NCBI RefSeq assembly: GCF_009602465.1
Contig: NZ_WBKP01000015.1
Location: 1 to 64,000, forward strand
Length of the DNA stretch: 64,000 nt
Direction: 5' to 3'
Source: Cumulibacter manganitolerans
GTDB lineage: Bacteria; Actinomycetota; Actinomycetes; Mycobacteriales; Antricoccaceae
Shown here: piece by piece, positions 44,924-54,135 of the stretch
Layout: each line of letters starts with the position of its first letter
Numbering within the stretch: position 1 is the first letter of the stretch
Notes under the pieces: generated by a model
What the model was told of the DNA's origin: nothing
Seen by the model: only the letters and a program-made list of their open reading frames with translations
The model's database searches: none
Position numbers and translations under genes: made by a program

Positions 44924-45712
44924 ATGAGCTCCTCGGACGTCGTACGCCGATATCTGGCCCGCCTCGACCTTCCCGAGCCGCCGCCGGTCTCGGCGAAGGG
45001 ACTGCGCGCCGTGCACGAGGCGCACCTGCGGACCGTGCCGTTCGAGAACCTGTCGATCAACATGGGCGAGGACATCCCGCTGCGCCACCGGGCGTTCGCG
45101 GAGAAGGTCGCGCTGCGTCGCCGCGGCGGGATCTGCTATGAGCTCAACGGCGCGCTGTACTGGCTGCTGAAGAAGCTGGGCTTCGACGTGGTGCTGGGCT
45201 CGTGCCGCGTGTGGGCCGACGGGAGGCTGACGCATCCGGGTGATCACATGATCGTGCTGGTCACCCTCGACAGCCGCAGCAGCGACGTGCGGATCGCCGA
45301 CGTCGGCTTCGGCGCGCACGCCGTGAAGCCGCTGAGGCTGGGCGAGGTGGGCGAGCAGCGCGACAGCACCGGGACGTACGTCGTACGGCCGGTCGGCGCC
45401 GGCGGGTTCGACGTCCTGCACGACGACCGGCCCGTGTACCGCATCGAGCCCGGGCACCGGTCGTTGGAGGACTTCAAGGCGGTGTACTGGTGGCAGCGCA
45501 CGTCGCCGGAGAGCCGCAACACGCAGCGCACCGTGTGCTCGCTGCCGACCGACGACGGCCGCATCACGCTCAGCAACAACGAGCTGACCCGCACGGCCGG
45601 CGGCACCAAGGAGGTCCGGGAGCTGGACGACGCCGCGGTGCTAGCCGCCTATCACGACTACTTCGACATCGTGCTCGACCAGGTCCCGCGGCCGAGGCTG
45701 CCGCCGGCCTGA
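44924..45712 (+). CDS. nat: arylamine N-acetyltransferase
   Basis: Transfers acetyl or propionyl from CoA to arylamines and hydrazines. The catalytic triad is complete: Cys71 (RRGGICYELNGA), His108 (HPGDHMIVLV) and Asp126 (RIADVGFG). The length of 262 residues is a little shorter than the common 275-280. ATG 44924 is preceded by CTGAGG. Its last 72 bases overlap the end of a convergent gene. In related bacteria NAT supports use of sterol- or lipid-derived propionyl-CoA; no such genes are next to it here. Confidence 0.93.
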   Translation: MSSSDVVRRYLARLDLPEPPPVSAKGLRAVHEAHLRTVPFENLSINMGEDIPLRHRAFAEKVALRRRGGICYELNGALYWLLKKLGFDVVLGSCRVWADGRLTHPGDHMIVLVTLDSRSSDVRIADVGFGAHAVKPLRLGEVGEQRDSTGTYVVRPVGAGGFDVLHDDRPVYRIEPGHRSLEDFKAVYWWQRTSPESRNTQRTVCSLPTDDGRITLSNNELTRTAGGTKEVRELDDAAVLAAYHDYFDIVLDQVPRPRLPPA

Positions 45713-46186
45713 GGGCGGCAGCAGCAGCCGCAGCAGCCGCGCGTACGCCGACCCCCGCGCCGGCCTGTGCACGCGGCCGCCGACCGCGCGTTCGAGGTTG
45801 TCGAGCAGCTCCTCGATCAGCGCGTTGTGCAACGGCCGGACGACGAGGACCCACGCGATGCGCAGCCGACGGCTCGTGCGCGCCTCGAGGGTGTGCCGGA
45901 CGACGCACGCCAGGCCGTCGGGGTGCACGACGAACCGGTGCTCGCCCTGCATCCCCTTCGGATCGGTGAACCGGAAGACGATCTGGCGCTCGCACGCCGA
46001 CTCCACCACGTAGCCGATTCGGCCGTGGCCGCCGGCCGAGCCGACCACCGGGCCGCGGTCCAGGCGCAGTGCGGGCCAACGGTCGGCCGGCCACACCGGA
46101 TCCTCGGCGGTGCCGAGCGCGTCCAGGACGCGCCGTGCCAGCGGAGCCTGCACGGGCAACCGGCGAGTGTGCGTGTTCGTGATCAT
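45641..46186 (-). CDS. SRPBCC-like protein, function unknown
   Basis: A 181-residue protein with a START/SRPBCC-like pattern: an N-terminal helix region, beta-rich middle (GRIGYVVESACERQIVFRF, GEHRFVVHPDGLACVVRHTL) and a long C-terminal helix (LHNALIEELLDNLERAV). The last 40 residues are basic and probably disordered. The gene overlaps the end of nat by 72 bases, so the true C-terminus may be as shown or shorter in an ancestral form. The ligand is unknown. Confidence 0.6.
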   Translation of the reverse strand: MITNTHTRRLPVQAPLARRVLDALGTAEDPVWPADRWPALRLDRGPVVGSAGGHGRIGYVVESACERQIVFRFTDPKGMQGEHRFVVHPDGLACVVRHTLEARTSRRLRIAWVLVVRPLHNALIEELLDNLERAVGGRVHRPARGSAYARLLRLLLPPSGRRQPRPRDLVEHDVEVVVIGG

Positions 46187-46333
46187 GACGGTGTCCTTCC
46201 GTGGCCCGTCATCCAGCCTGCCCGGCGGACGGCGTCGGCGAATCAGCCCAAAGGGTGATTCGCGGGTCCTCCCCAGGGACGACTCGACCCGCCCATCGCG
46301 TTCCCTCGGCGACTGCCGACGCGCGGCTCGCGA

Positions 46334-46771
46334 TCAGTCGCGCTCGGGATCCGTCGCGTCGCCCGGCGGGCCTTCGCGCGGCGCGCCGCCCCGCCGCGGG
46401 CTCTCGGCCGTGCCGGCGTCGCGCTCGGCGCGTTCGAGGGCGTCGGCGAGCTCGTCGAAGTCGAACTGCTCACGATGCACCAGGCCGGCGCGGTAGGCGG
46501 CGCGGCTGAGCATGTGCGCGGACACCGGAGCGGTGAGCGCCTGGGCGATCGCCACGAGCAGCAGGGTGCCGAGCGCGTTCCAGGTGCGCAGCGTCAACGC
46601 CAGCCCCACCAGGATGAGCAGCAGCCCGAGGGTCTGCGGCTTGGTCGCGGCGTGCATGCGCAGGTACAGCGACTCGAAGCGCACCAGGCCGATCGCGGCG
46701 ATCAGCGTGAGGAGCGCACCGCACAGGATCGCCACCGCGCCCGCGACGTCCAGGGTCGTGGCCCAGCTCAT
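46334..46771 (-). CDS. mnhG: Na+/H+ antiporter subunit G
   Basis: A small Mrp/Mnh subunit of 145 residues with three hydrophobic segments in the first 95 residues (AGAVAILCGALLTLIAAIGL and following) and the typical LRMHAATKPQTLGLLLILVG. The charged 50-residue C-terminal tail is longer than usual. It is the last gene of the six-gene operon and overlaps mnhF by four bases. Confidence 0.9.
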   Translation of the reverse strand: MSWATTLDVAGAVAILCGALLTLIAAIGLVRFESLYLRMHAATKPQTLGLLLILVGLALTLRTWNALGTLLLVAIAQALTAPVSAHMLSRAAYRAGLVHREQFDFDELADALERAERDAGTAESPRRGGAPREGPPGDATDPERD

Positions 46772-47040
46772 CGGCCGCCCCCGCTCTCGCGGTCGACGAG
46801 GAACCGCGCGACGGACACCGCGCCCAGGAAGCCGATCAGGCTCAGCGCGACGAGGATGGGCAACGCGGAGACCGACCGGGTGGCGACGACCACCACGGCG
46901 AGGCCGCAGACCACCACCACGACGATCACGTCGGAGGCGAGGATGCGGTCGGCGTTCGAGGGCCCCTTGGCCATCCGGACCATGGCGATGAGGACGGCGA
47001 GCACCAGGATGACGATGGCGATCACGTAGACGACGATCAT
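46768..47040 (-). CDS. mnhF: Na+/H+ antiporter subunit F
   Basis: A 90-residue subunit with three transmembrane helices and the family segment MAKGPSNADRILASD in the first loop. The start is taken at ATG 47040, four bases inside the end of mnhE, which indicates coupled translation. A larger open frame upstream in this frame is a shadow of mnhE. Confidence 0.9.
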   Translation of the reverse strand: MIVVYVIAIVILVLAVLIAMVRMAKGPSNADRILASDVIVVVVVCGLAVVVVATRSVSALPILVALSLIGFLGAVSVARFLVDRESGGGR

Positions 47041-47603
47041 CGGTCCGCCTCCTCGACGAGCGCGATCTCCTCGGCGGTGCCGATCGCGCGGACCAGCCGG
47101 CGCTCGATCGCCAGCACGGCCCGGCGCTGCTGCTCCAGCGTCACGGCGTCCACGGCGTCCACGTCGTGCACGAACAGCACGCCCGCGCGCCGCCGCGCCT
47201 CGATCACCACCGAGCCGGGCACCAGCGCGACCTGCACGGCGACCAGCGTCAGGTACAGGTCCGAGCGGGTGCGCAGCTGCACCGCCACGATCGATCCACG
47301 GGGTGGGTCGGAGCGGCGCAGCGCGAACACCGCGACGTGGATCGCCGCGCGCACCAGGTCGCCGAGGAACCGCGCAAGCAGCGCGGCGACCCGCAGTGGC
47401 CGCGGCCGGCCGAAGTACACGATCGGCGGCAGCGGGAACACGAACGTGACCAGGAACCCGACCAGCAGGCCGTTGATCAGGTTGCCCCACGACAGCCGGT
47501 CCCACATCAACGTCCACACCACGGCGATCGCTATCGCGGTGCGCGGCTGGAAGCCACCTCGACGGGTGGTCCGGGTCGCGCGGCTCGAGGCGTCCACGCT
47601 CAT
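47037..47603 (-). CDS. mnhE: Na+/H+ antiporter subunit E
   Basis: A 188-residue subunit. Two hydrophobic helices follow a basic N-terminus (TAIAIAVVWTLMWDRLSWGN, LLVGFLVTFVFPLPPI), and the soluble C-terminal part holds the family pattern TLVAVQVALVPGSVVIEARR. It starts at ATG 47603, sharing a base with the mnhD stop. The soluble part ends in an acidic tail. Confidence 0.9.
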   Translation of the reverse strand: MSVDASSRATRTTRRGGFQPRTAIAIAVVWTLMWDRLSWGNLINGLLVGFLVTFVFPLPPIVYFGRPRPLRVAALLARFLGDLVRAAIHVAVFALRRSDPPRGSIVAVQLRTRSDLYLTLVAVQVALVPGSVVIEARRRAGVLFVHDVDAVDAVTLEQQRRAVLAIERRLVRAIGTAEEIALVEEADR

Positions 47604-49246
47604 CAGCGCACCCCCGCGGGCAGCACGGCGTCGATGTAGGGGGTGCGCTGCAGCATGTCGCGGGCGGCGTTGTCGGCGTAGCCGAACATCGGGCCCGCGA
47701 GCAGCGTGATCGCCAGGCTGACCACGATCATGGCGGTCGCGGCGCCCATCATCGCGGTCGGCAGCGCCCGGCTCGGGGTCTCCCCGGCCCGGCCGGTGTC
47801 CTCCTCGTCGTCGAGCGCCTCGGCCGGCTCCCGCGCGGAGAGGTCGTACTGCAGCACGACGCCCTCGCGTCGCGCGGCGGCCTCCGGGTCGAGGTCGGGG
47901 CGGCGGGCCATCACCGACGCGAGCGCCTCGCTCGGCGTCCGCCAGAACGCCTGCGACCACGTCTTGGCCATCACGTAGAGGGTCAGCAGGCTGGTCACCA
48001 GCATGCCGGCCACGAGGACGTAGGCCAGCGGCGTGCCCAGGCCGACGGCGGCCTGCAGCAACCCGGTCTTGGCGATGAAGCCGGACATCGGCGGGATGCC
48101 GCTGAGGTTCATCGCGCCGGCGAAGAACAGGATGCCCAGCGCGGGGGAGATCGCGGCCAGCCCGCCGAGCTTCTCGAGGGACGTGGTGCCGCTGGCCCGG
48201 TCGATCAGCCCCGCCACGAGGAACAACGCCGTCTGGATCGTGATGTGGTGCGCGACGTAGAACACCGCGCCCGACAGTCCCGCTCGGTCCGCGAGCGCGA
48301 CGCCGAAGATCATGTAGCCGATGTGGCTGACGAGGGTAAAGGACAGGATCCGCTTGATCCCGGTCTGCGCCACGGCGCCGAGGATGCCGACGACCATCGT
48401 CAGCAGCGCCACCCACATCAGCGGCGTCGTCAACGGCGAGTCCGGGAACAGCAGCGTCTGGGTGCGGATGATCGCGTACACGCCGACCTTCGTCAGCAGC
48501 CCGGCGAACACCGCCGTGACCGGTGCCGGGGCGGTCGGGTAGCTGTCGGGGAGCCAGGCGGACATCGGGAAGACCGCGGCCTTGATCCCGAAGACGGTCA
48601 GCAGCAGGATCTGCAGCACCAGCGCGACGTGCGGGTCGATGTCGCGCAGGCGGAGCGCGAGCTGCGCGAGGTTCGTGGTGCCGGCCGCGGCGTACACCGC
48701 GGCGATCGCGACGAGGAACAGGAACGACGACAGCAGGCTGACGACGACGTACGTGGTGCCGGCGCGGATGCGCGGGCCGAGGCCGCCGAGGGTGAGCAGC
48801 ACGTAGGAGGCGAACAGCAGGATCTCGAAGCCGACGAAGAGGTTGAACAGGTCTCCGGCGAGGAACGCGTTGGAGACGCCGGCGGACAGCACGAGGTAGG
48901 TCGGGAAGAACACCGTCAGCGGGGTGTCGCCCTCCCCGTCGGCGATGCCCTGCCCGATCGAGAAGACCAGGACGACCAGCACCACGATCGAGGAGACGAG
49001 CAGCATCAGGGCCGTCAGCCGGTCGGCGACGAGCGCCACCCCGAGCGGCTCCTCCCACGCCCCGAGCCACAGTGCCAGCGGGCCGCCGTCGGCGGTGATC
49101 AGGATCAGGGCGGTCGCGACCGCCACGGTCGCCAGCAGGACCGCGAAGCTGACGATGCGCTGGGCGCGGGCGGAGCGGCGCAGCACGAGGCACAGCGCGG
49201 CGCCGAGCAGCGGCAGCAGCACCGGCAACGGCAGCAACCAGGTCAT
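47603..49246 (-). CDS. mnhD: Na+/H+ antiporter subunit D
   Basis: A 547-residue, about 14-helix subunit homologous to complex I proton-pumping subunits. The central region has the conserved Lys-containing helix LLLTVFGIKAAVFPMSAWLP and the following His-Lys segment GAVAQTGIKRILSFTLVSHI. It forms part of the proton path together with subunit A. The start at ATG 49246 overlaps mnhC by four bases. Confidence 0.93.
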   Translation of the reverse strand: MTWLLPLPVLLPLLGAALCLVLRRSARAQRIVSFAVLLATVAVATALILITADGGPLALWLGAWEEPLGVALVADRLTALMLLVSSIVVLVVLVFSIGQGIADGEGDTPLTVFFPTYLVLSAGVSNAFLAGDLFNLFVGFEILLFASYVLLTLGGLGPRIRAGTTYVVVSLLSSFLFLVAIAAVYAAAGTTNLAQLALRLRDIDPHVALVLQILLLTVFGIKAAVFPMSAWLPDSYPTAPAPVTAVFAGLLTKVGVYAIIRTQTLLFPDSPLTTPLMWVALLTMVVGILGAVAQTGIKRILSFTLVSHIGYMIFGVALADRAGLSGAVFYVAHHITIQTALFLVAGLIDRASGTTSLEKLGGLAAISPALGILFFAGAMNLSGIPPMSGFIAKTGLLQAAVGLGTPLAYVLVAGMLVTSLLTLYVMAKTWSQAFWRTPSEALASVMARRPDLDPEAAARREGVVLQYDLSAREPAEALDDEEDTGRAGETPSRALPTAMMGAATAMIVVSLAITLLAGPMFGYADNAARDMLQRTPYIDAVLPAGVR

Positions 49247-49797
49247 CGCGGCGTCGCCTCCCCGCCGCCGTGCTCGGCGGCGGACGTCCCGGCCCGCGCG
49301 CCGCCCGTCTCGACCGGGACACCGGCCGCCTCGTCGACGGCGTCCGGGTCCTCCTCGGCGTCGGTGGTCGTCGAGACGTCGGTGTCGTAGGTCTCGGAGG
49401 TCTGGTCCTCCTCGGCGAGCCGCTGGACCAGCGCGTCCTCGGCGTCGTCGGGGACGTCGTCGCTGCCGGTGAGCTGCCACTGCCGGTACGCCAGCGCCAT
49501 CACGAACGCGACGGTGGCCAGCGAGATGACGATCGCCGTCAGCACGAAGGCCTGCGGCAGCGGGTCGCTCATCTCGCTCGCCGGTCGCTCACCGAGCAGC
49601 GGCGCGCCCTTGGCCTCGCCGCTGATCACGAGGTAGAGCAGGGCCACCCCGTTGCTCATCAGCACGATGCCGAGCAGCAGACGAGCCAGCGAGCGTTCCA
49701 GCAGCAGGTAGACGCCGGTCGCCACGAGCACCGCGACGACCACGATGAGCGTCAGGTTGGGGCGCAGCGTCGCTGCTCCGTCGGCGAGCGGGCTCAT
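49243..49797 (-). CDS. mnhC: Na+/H+ antiporter subunit C
   Basis: A NuoK-like subunit with three transmembrane helices in its first 115 residues (LLERSLARLLLGIVLMSNG, LPQAFVLTAIVISLATVAFV). The 184-residue length comes from a 65-residue acidic, Thr/Asp-rich tail, longer than in most homologues. The start is ATG 49797, four bases inside the end of mnhA. Confidence 0.92.
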   Translation of the reverse strand: MSPLADGAATLRPNLTLIVVVAVLVATGVYLLLERSLARLLLGIVLMSNGVALLYLVISGEAKGAPLLGERPASEMSDPLPQAFVLTAIVISLATVAFVMALAYRQWQLTGSDDVPDDAEDALVQRLAEEDQTSETYDTDVSTTTDAEEDPDAVDEAAGVPVETGGARAGTSAAEHGGGEATPR

Positions 49798-52583
49798 GCG
49801 GCCGCCTCCTCTCTCTGGCGGTCGACGCCACTGCCGAGGCTGCGTCCGATGTCCAGCAGCAGACCGATGACGATGAGGTATACCCCGATGTCGAAGAACA
49901 GGGCGGTCACGAGGTGGACGTCGCCCCAGACCGGCAGGTGGAAGTCGAGCACCGTGGTCTGCAGGACGGTCCCGCCGAAGGCCAGCGGCAGCAGCGCCGA
50001 GGCGACGACGACGAACAGCCCGATCCCGACGAGCAGGCCGGCGTCGATGGGCGCGGCCTCGTCGAGCTCGTACCGACCGCCGGCGAGGTAGCGCACCAGC
50101 AGTGCGAGACCGGCCACCAGGCCGCCGGCGAAGCCGCCACCGGGATGGTTGTGCCCGACGAACAGCAGGTAGAGCGAGAAGGCGACGACCACGTGGAACA
50201 GCAGCCGGGTGATCACCTCGAACATCACCGACCGGCGTTCGGGTCGCAGCGCGCGGTCCCCGGCGGCCCGGGCGAGGCGCGCGTTGCGGGTCCGCACGAA
50301 GACCAGGCTCGCGACCCCGGTGGCGGCGACCACGAGCACCGACACCTCGCCGAGGGTGTCCCAGGCCCGGACGTCGACCAGAGTCACGTTGACCACGTTC
50401 TTGCCGTGCCCGAAGGCGTACGCCGCATCCGGCAGCGCGACCGAGATCGGCAGCGCGACCCGGGCGCCGGTCGCGACGATCGCCACGATCGCCACGGTCA
50501 CGCCGGACGCCGCGGCGAGCGCCATCCGCCAGTACCGGCTGGCGCGCAGCGGCCGTCCGCTGAACCGGCGCGGCAGCCGGCGCAGCACGAGCACGAACAC
50601 GACCAGCGACACCGTCTCGACCAGCATCTGCGTCAGCGCGATGTCCGGCGCCCCGTGCAGCAGGAACAGCAGGGCGCAGCCGTATCCGGTGACGCCCACG
50701 AGGATCACCGTCTTGAGCCGCTTGCGGGCCCGCGCGGCGAGCACCGCCGCGACGATCATCACCAGCGCGATCGCGCCCTGCCCGGGCGTGTCCCACAGCA
50801 CCGGGTCGACGTCGGCCAGCGCGAGCAGCCCGGCGCCTCCGGTGGCGGCCACGACGACCAGCAGGATGGTCGCGAGGTAGATCGGCAGCGAGCCGCGTTG
50901 GCTGATGGCGGTCGCCTCGACCGAGCCGCGCTCGACGGCGCGGATCACCCAGTTGTAGGACCGTTCGCCGTCCACCAGCGCAGGCACGCGGTCCTGCGCG
51001 CGGGCGACGCCGTCCCGCCACCGGAACAGCCCCAGCCCGAGCGCGAGCGAGACCAGCGACATCGCCAGCGCGCCGGTGAACCCGTGCCACAGCGGCAACC
51101 GGGAGTACGGCGCGTCGTCCGGCAGGGTGCCGGCGTACGGCGCGATCATCGCGCTGAGGCTGCCGCCGAGGAAGCCGAGCACCAGTGAGCAGCCGGCGAT
51201 CAGCACCGGCACGGCCACGAACGGCGCGGCGGGCCGCGTGATCGCGCTCGGCTCGACCCCCGGCTTGCCGGCGAACGCGCCCCACAGGAACCGCGCGGTG
51301 TATGCGACGGTCAGCACCGACCCGGTGAGCAGGACGAGGGCGAGCAGCACGCCGGCGCCACCGAGCGGCGCGGCGATGCTCGCCAGGGCCGCCTCGAAGG
51401 CGGCCTCCTTGGCGACGAACCCGAGCATCGGCAGCACGCCGGCCATCGACAGCCCGGACAGCACTGCCACGACGGCGAGCAGCGGCATGCGCCGACCGAG
51501 GCCCGACAGCTCGCGCAGGTCGCGGGTGCCGGTGGCGCGGTCGATGATCCCGACGGTCAGGAACAAGGTGCTCTTGAACAGCGCGTGCGCCATCACGAGG
51601 GCGACGGCGGCGAGGGCGGCGGCTCGCGTGCCGATGCCGGCCATCGCGGTCAGGAAGCCGAGCTGGCTGACCGTGCCGTAGGCCAGCAGCAGCTTGATGT
51701 CGTGCTGGCGAAGCGCGCGCCAGCCGCCGACCAGCATGGTGAACGCGCCGAGGCCGATGGTGATCGGCCGCCAGCCCGGGTAGCCGCCGAAGACCGGCGC
51801 GAGCACCGCCACCAGGTAGATGCCGGCCTTCACCATCGCCGCCGCGTGCAGGTAGGCGCTGACGGGTGTCGGGGCGGCCATCGCGCCCGGCAGCCAGAAG
51901 TGGAACGGGATCTGCGCGGACTTGGTCAGCGCCCCGACGAGCATCAGGATGGCGGCGGTGGCGAGGACCGGGGTCGCCGGCGGCCTGGCGGCGACGAGCT
52001 CGCTGATCCGGTAGCTCGCGCTCTGGCCGATCATGATGATCCCGGCCAGCATCGCCAGGCCACCGAACGTCGTGACGAGCAACGCCTGCATCGCCGCGCG
52101 ACGGTTGGCCGAGCGCACCGGGTTGTGGCCCACCAGGAGGTAGGAGAAGACCGTGGTCAGCTCCCAGAACACGTAGAGCATGATCAGGTCGTCGCTCAGC
52201 ACGAGGCCGAGCATCGCGCCCGCGAAGAGGGTGAAGACCGCGCCGATCCGCCACAGCGTGGTGTCGTCGCGCCGGAAGTACCAGGCGCAGTACACCAGGA
52301 TGAGCGCACCGACACCGGTGACCAGGAGCGCCAGCACCCACTGCAGGCTGCCCATCCGCAGTGCGAGCTCGATGTCGAGGGACGGGATCCAGCGCACCCG
52401 CTCGGTGACCGCCTCGCCGGCGCGCACCGCGCCGGTCTGTGCGACGACCCACCCGAAACCGCTGGCCGGGGCGAGCGCGAGCGCCAGGAACGCTCGGCGG
52501 CCGAGCCACCGGCTGAGGGCTGGAGCCAGGACGCCTGCCACAAGATGCACGAGCAGCAGGACAGACAACGACAGGCCCCTCAC
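49794..52583 (-). CDS. mnhA: Na+/H+ antiporter subunit A with fused subunit B domain
   Basis: A 929-residue first subunit of the Mrp/Mnh complex. The N-terminal 600 residues are NuoL-like with the conserved GALTKSAQIPFHFWLPGAMA helix (Lys) and AGIYLVAVLAPVF. The middle contains the MrpA-specific DUF4040-type segment (ALLFLLHGAPDIALTQMLVE), and the final 150 residues are an MrpB domain (GHNHPGGGFAGGLVAGLALL). The complex exports Na+ for protons and supports salt and alkaline tolerance. The start is GTG 52583. It heads the operon, 29 bases behind the alkyltransferase-like gene. Confidence 0.95.
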   Translation of the reverse strand: MRGLSLSVLLLVHLVAGVLAPALSRWLGRRAFLALALAPASGFGWVVAQTGAVRAGEAVTERVRWIPSLDIELALRMGSLQWVLALLVTGVGALILVYCAWYFRRDDTTLWRIGAVFTLFAGAMLGLVLSDDLIMLYVFWELTTVFSYLLVGHNPVRSANRRAAMQALLVTTFGGLAMLAGIIMIGQSASYRISELVAARPPATPVLATAAILMLVGALTKSAQIPFHFWLPGAMAAPTPVSAYLHAAAMVKAGIYLVAVLAPVFGGYPGWRPITIGLGAFTMLVGGWRALRQHDIKLLLAYGTVSQLGFLTAMAGIGTRAAALAAVALVMAHALFKSTLFLTVGIIDRATGTRDLRELSGLGRRMPLLAVVAVLSGLSMAGVLPMLGFVAKEAAFEAALASIAAPLGGAGVLLALVLLTGSVLTVAYTARFLWGAFAGKPGVEPSAITRPAAPFVAVPVLIAGCSLVLGFLGGSLSAMIAPYAGTLPDDAPYSRLPLWHGFTGALAMSLVSLALGLGLFRWRDGVARAQDRVPALVDGERSYNWVIRAVERGSVEATAISQRGSLPIYLATILLVVVAATGGAGLLALADVDPVLWDTPGQGAIALVMIVAAVLAARARKRLKTVILVGVTGYGCALLFLLHGAPDIALTQMLVETVSLVVFVLVLRRLPRRFSGRPLRASRYWRMALAAASGVTVAIVAIVATGARVALPISVALPDAAYAFGHGKNVVNVTLVDVRAWDTLGEVSVLVVAATGVASLVFVRTRNARLARAAGDRALRPERRSVMFEVITRLLFHVVVAFSLYLLFVGHNHPGGGFAGGLVAGLALLVRYLAGGRYELDEAAPIDAGLLVGIGLFVVVASALLPLAFGGTVLQTTVLDFHLPVWGDVHLVTALFFDIGVYLIVIGLLLDIGRSLGSGVDRQREEAAA

Positions 52584-52612
52584 GGGTCGGTGCGGACCAG
52601 TTTACCGAATTC

Positions 52613-52948
52613 TCACAGCCCGGCGGTCGGCTCGGCGGCGGTGGGCGTCGGCCCGCCGGGACCCCGGCGGCGGTCGTCGCGGAGCTCCGCCCAGCTCACC
52701 TTCGCGCCGGCGAACGGCACCCGCTCCTGCCGGAGGAGCTCGGCGGCCCCGCCGTCGTGGCAGGTGGCCGGCGAGCCGTCGGCGAACACGATGCGCCACC
52801 ACGGGATCTCGTCGGTGATGGTCGCGACGATCCGCCCGACATGGCGCGGATGCAGCCCAGTCGCCCGGCCGATCTCCCCGTAGGTCATGACGGCCCCGGC
52901 GGGGATGGCGTCGGCGACGGCGCGGACACGCTCACGGGCGGCCGTCAT
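52613..52948 (-). CDS. alkyltransferase-like protein (ATL, MGMT family without active Cys)
   Basis: A 111-residue protein matching the DNA-binding domain of O6-alkylguanine transferases (AGAVMTYGEIGRATGLHPRH, VGRIVATITDEIPWWRIV). The usual active-site PCHRV reads PWWRIV, so the acceptor Cys is replaced by Trp as in ATL proteins. These bind O6-alkylguanine and pass it to nucleotide excision repair instead of repairing it directly. Its start overlaps the end of the DUF488 gene by 17 bases, so they share a transcript. Confidence 0.9.
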   Translation of the reverse strand: MTAARERVRAVADAIPAGAVMTYGEIGRATGLHPRHVGRIVATITDEIPWWRIVFADGSPATCHDGGAAELLRQERVPFAGAKVSWAELRDDRRRGPGGPTPTAAEPTAGL

Positions 52949-53489
52949 CGCGGTCGTCCTCCTTCGGGTAGCTGATCTCCTCGCCGTCCACCCGGGCGAA
53001 CGGAGTGAGCGCGGCCTCGCGGGTCAGCGTCTCGGACATGATGTCGAGCACCTCGACGCCGCGGACCAGCAGCGCGTCCGTGATCAGCCGCCGGTGGCAG
53101 CGCCACGGCACGGCCTCGCTGCACATGATCGCCGGGACGTCGTCGGCGGCGGCCTGCAGCAGCCTGCGCAGCCCGGCGTGGAACTCGGGGGTCGCCATGT
53201 AGTCGGCGTAGCTGCGGAAGGCCTTCACCCGCCAGCCGTCGTTGGCGCTGACGACGCCGGCGGGCGTGTGCCTGCGGCCGCCGAGCTCCCGGATCCACTC
53301 GTAGCCCATCCGGTCGCCCAGCGACGCGACGATGGCGTCCTGGTTCCACTGCGGGAAGGCGCGCGACGACGGGTACGAGCGGACGTCGACCAGCCGCGTG
53401 ACGTCGTTGGCCTGCAGCATCGCCAGCACCTCGTCGAGGTCCCGGGTCGAGTGCCCGATCGTGAAGACTCGCGTGGGCCGGCCGGCCAC
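52932..53489 (-). CDS. DUF488 family protein
   Basis: A 185-residue protein with the DUF488 pattern: FTIGHSTRDLDEVLAML at the N-terminus, LVDVRSYPSSRAFPQWNQ, and MCSEAVPWRCHRRLITDALL near the end, where Cys and His are well conserved in the family. The function of the family is not established. It lies between a universal stress protein gene (10-base gap) and the ATL gene (overlap), suggesting a role in stress or DNA damage response, by context only. Confidence 0.85.
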   Translation of the reverse strand: MAGRPTRVFTIGHSTRDLDEVLAMLQANDVTRLVDVRSYPSSRAFPQWNQDAIVASLGDRMGYEWIRELGGRRHTPAGVVSANDGWRVKAFRSYADYMATPEFHAGLRRLLQAAADDVPAIMCSEAVPWRCHRRLITDALLVRGVEVLDIMSETLTREAALTPFARVDGEEISYPKEDDRDDGRP

Positions 53490-53499
53490 GGCGAGCCGG

Positions 53500-53955
53500 C
53501 TACCGGTCGTGCTTGGCGCGGGCCTCGTGCTTGCCCCGGATGACCACCACCGGGCACTCCGCGTGCGCGACGACGTGCTGGCTGACCGACCCGAGCACCA
53601 GCCCCGTGAAGCCGCCGTGGCCGCGCGAGCCGACCACGACCAGGTCGGCGTTCTTGGAGGCCTCGGTCAGCAGGTAGGACGGATGGCCCTGGTCGACGAT
53701 CCGCTCCACCGCACCGGCGGAGTCGCCGAGCGCCTCGGTGAGGGCCTCCTCGAGGGCCTGGGTGGCGTTGGCCTTCCAGTCGACGGCGTCCTCACCGCCG
53801 AACGCCACGCCGTACGACGCGGGAATGGACCAGGCCGTGACGGCGACGACGGTGCTTCCCGTGAGCGCCGCCTGACCGGCTGCCCAGCGAATGGCGTCGA
53901 TCGATGCCGGCGATCCGTCGACTCCGACGACGATGCGACCCGTGCGGTCGGTCAT
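53500..53955 (-). CDS. universal stress protein
   Basis: A single-domain 151-residue UspA-type protein. It starts with RIVVGVDGSPASIDAIRWA and has the ATP-binding pattern GSRGHGGFTGLVLGSVS near the end, so it probably binds ATP. The start is ATG 53955. It is first in a likely operon with the DUF488 and ATL genes, and perhaps with the antiporter operon beyond. Confidence 0.92.
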   Translation of the reverse strand: MTDRTGRIVVGVDGSPASIDAIRWAAGQAALTGSTVVAVTAWSIPASYGVAFGGEDAVDWKANATQALEEALTEALGDSAGAVERIVDQGHPSYLLTEASKNADLVVVGSRGHGGFTGLVLGSVSQHVVAHAECPVVVIRGKHEARAKHDR

Positions 53956-54135
53956 GGCCTGCCTCCCTGCGTGTGGTTTCTGCTTCACCTTCACGATAGC
54001 CCCGCCACGCTGGGCATCTGCGCGCGAGGCACCCGTGGGGCGAGGGCGGCCGCGGTCGGCGATCGGGCCGCCACGGCGGCGCGAAACGGCCCTCGGGTGG
54101 CCGGTGCGCCGGCGGCCTGCGGCACAGTGGAGGCC

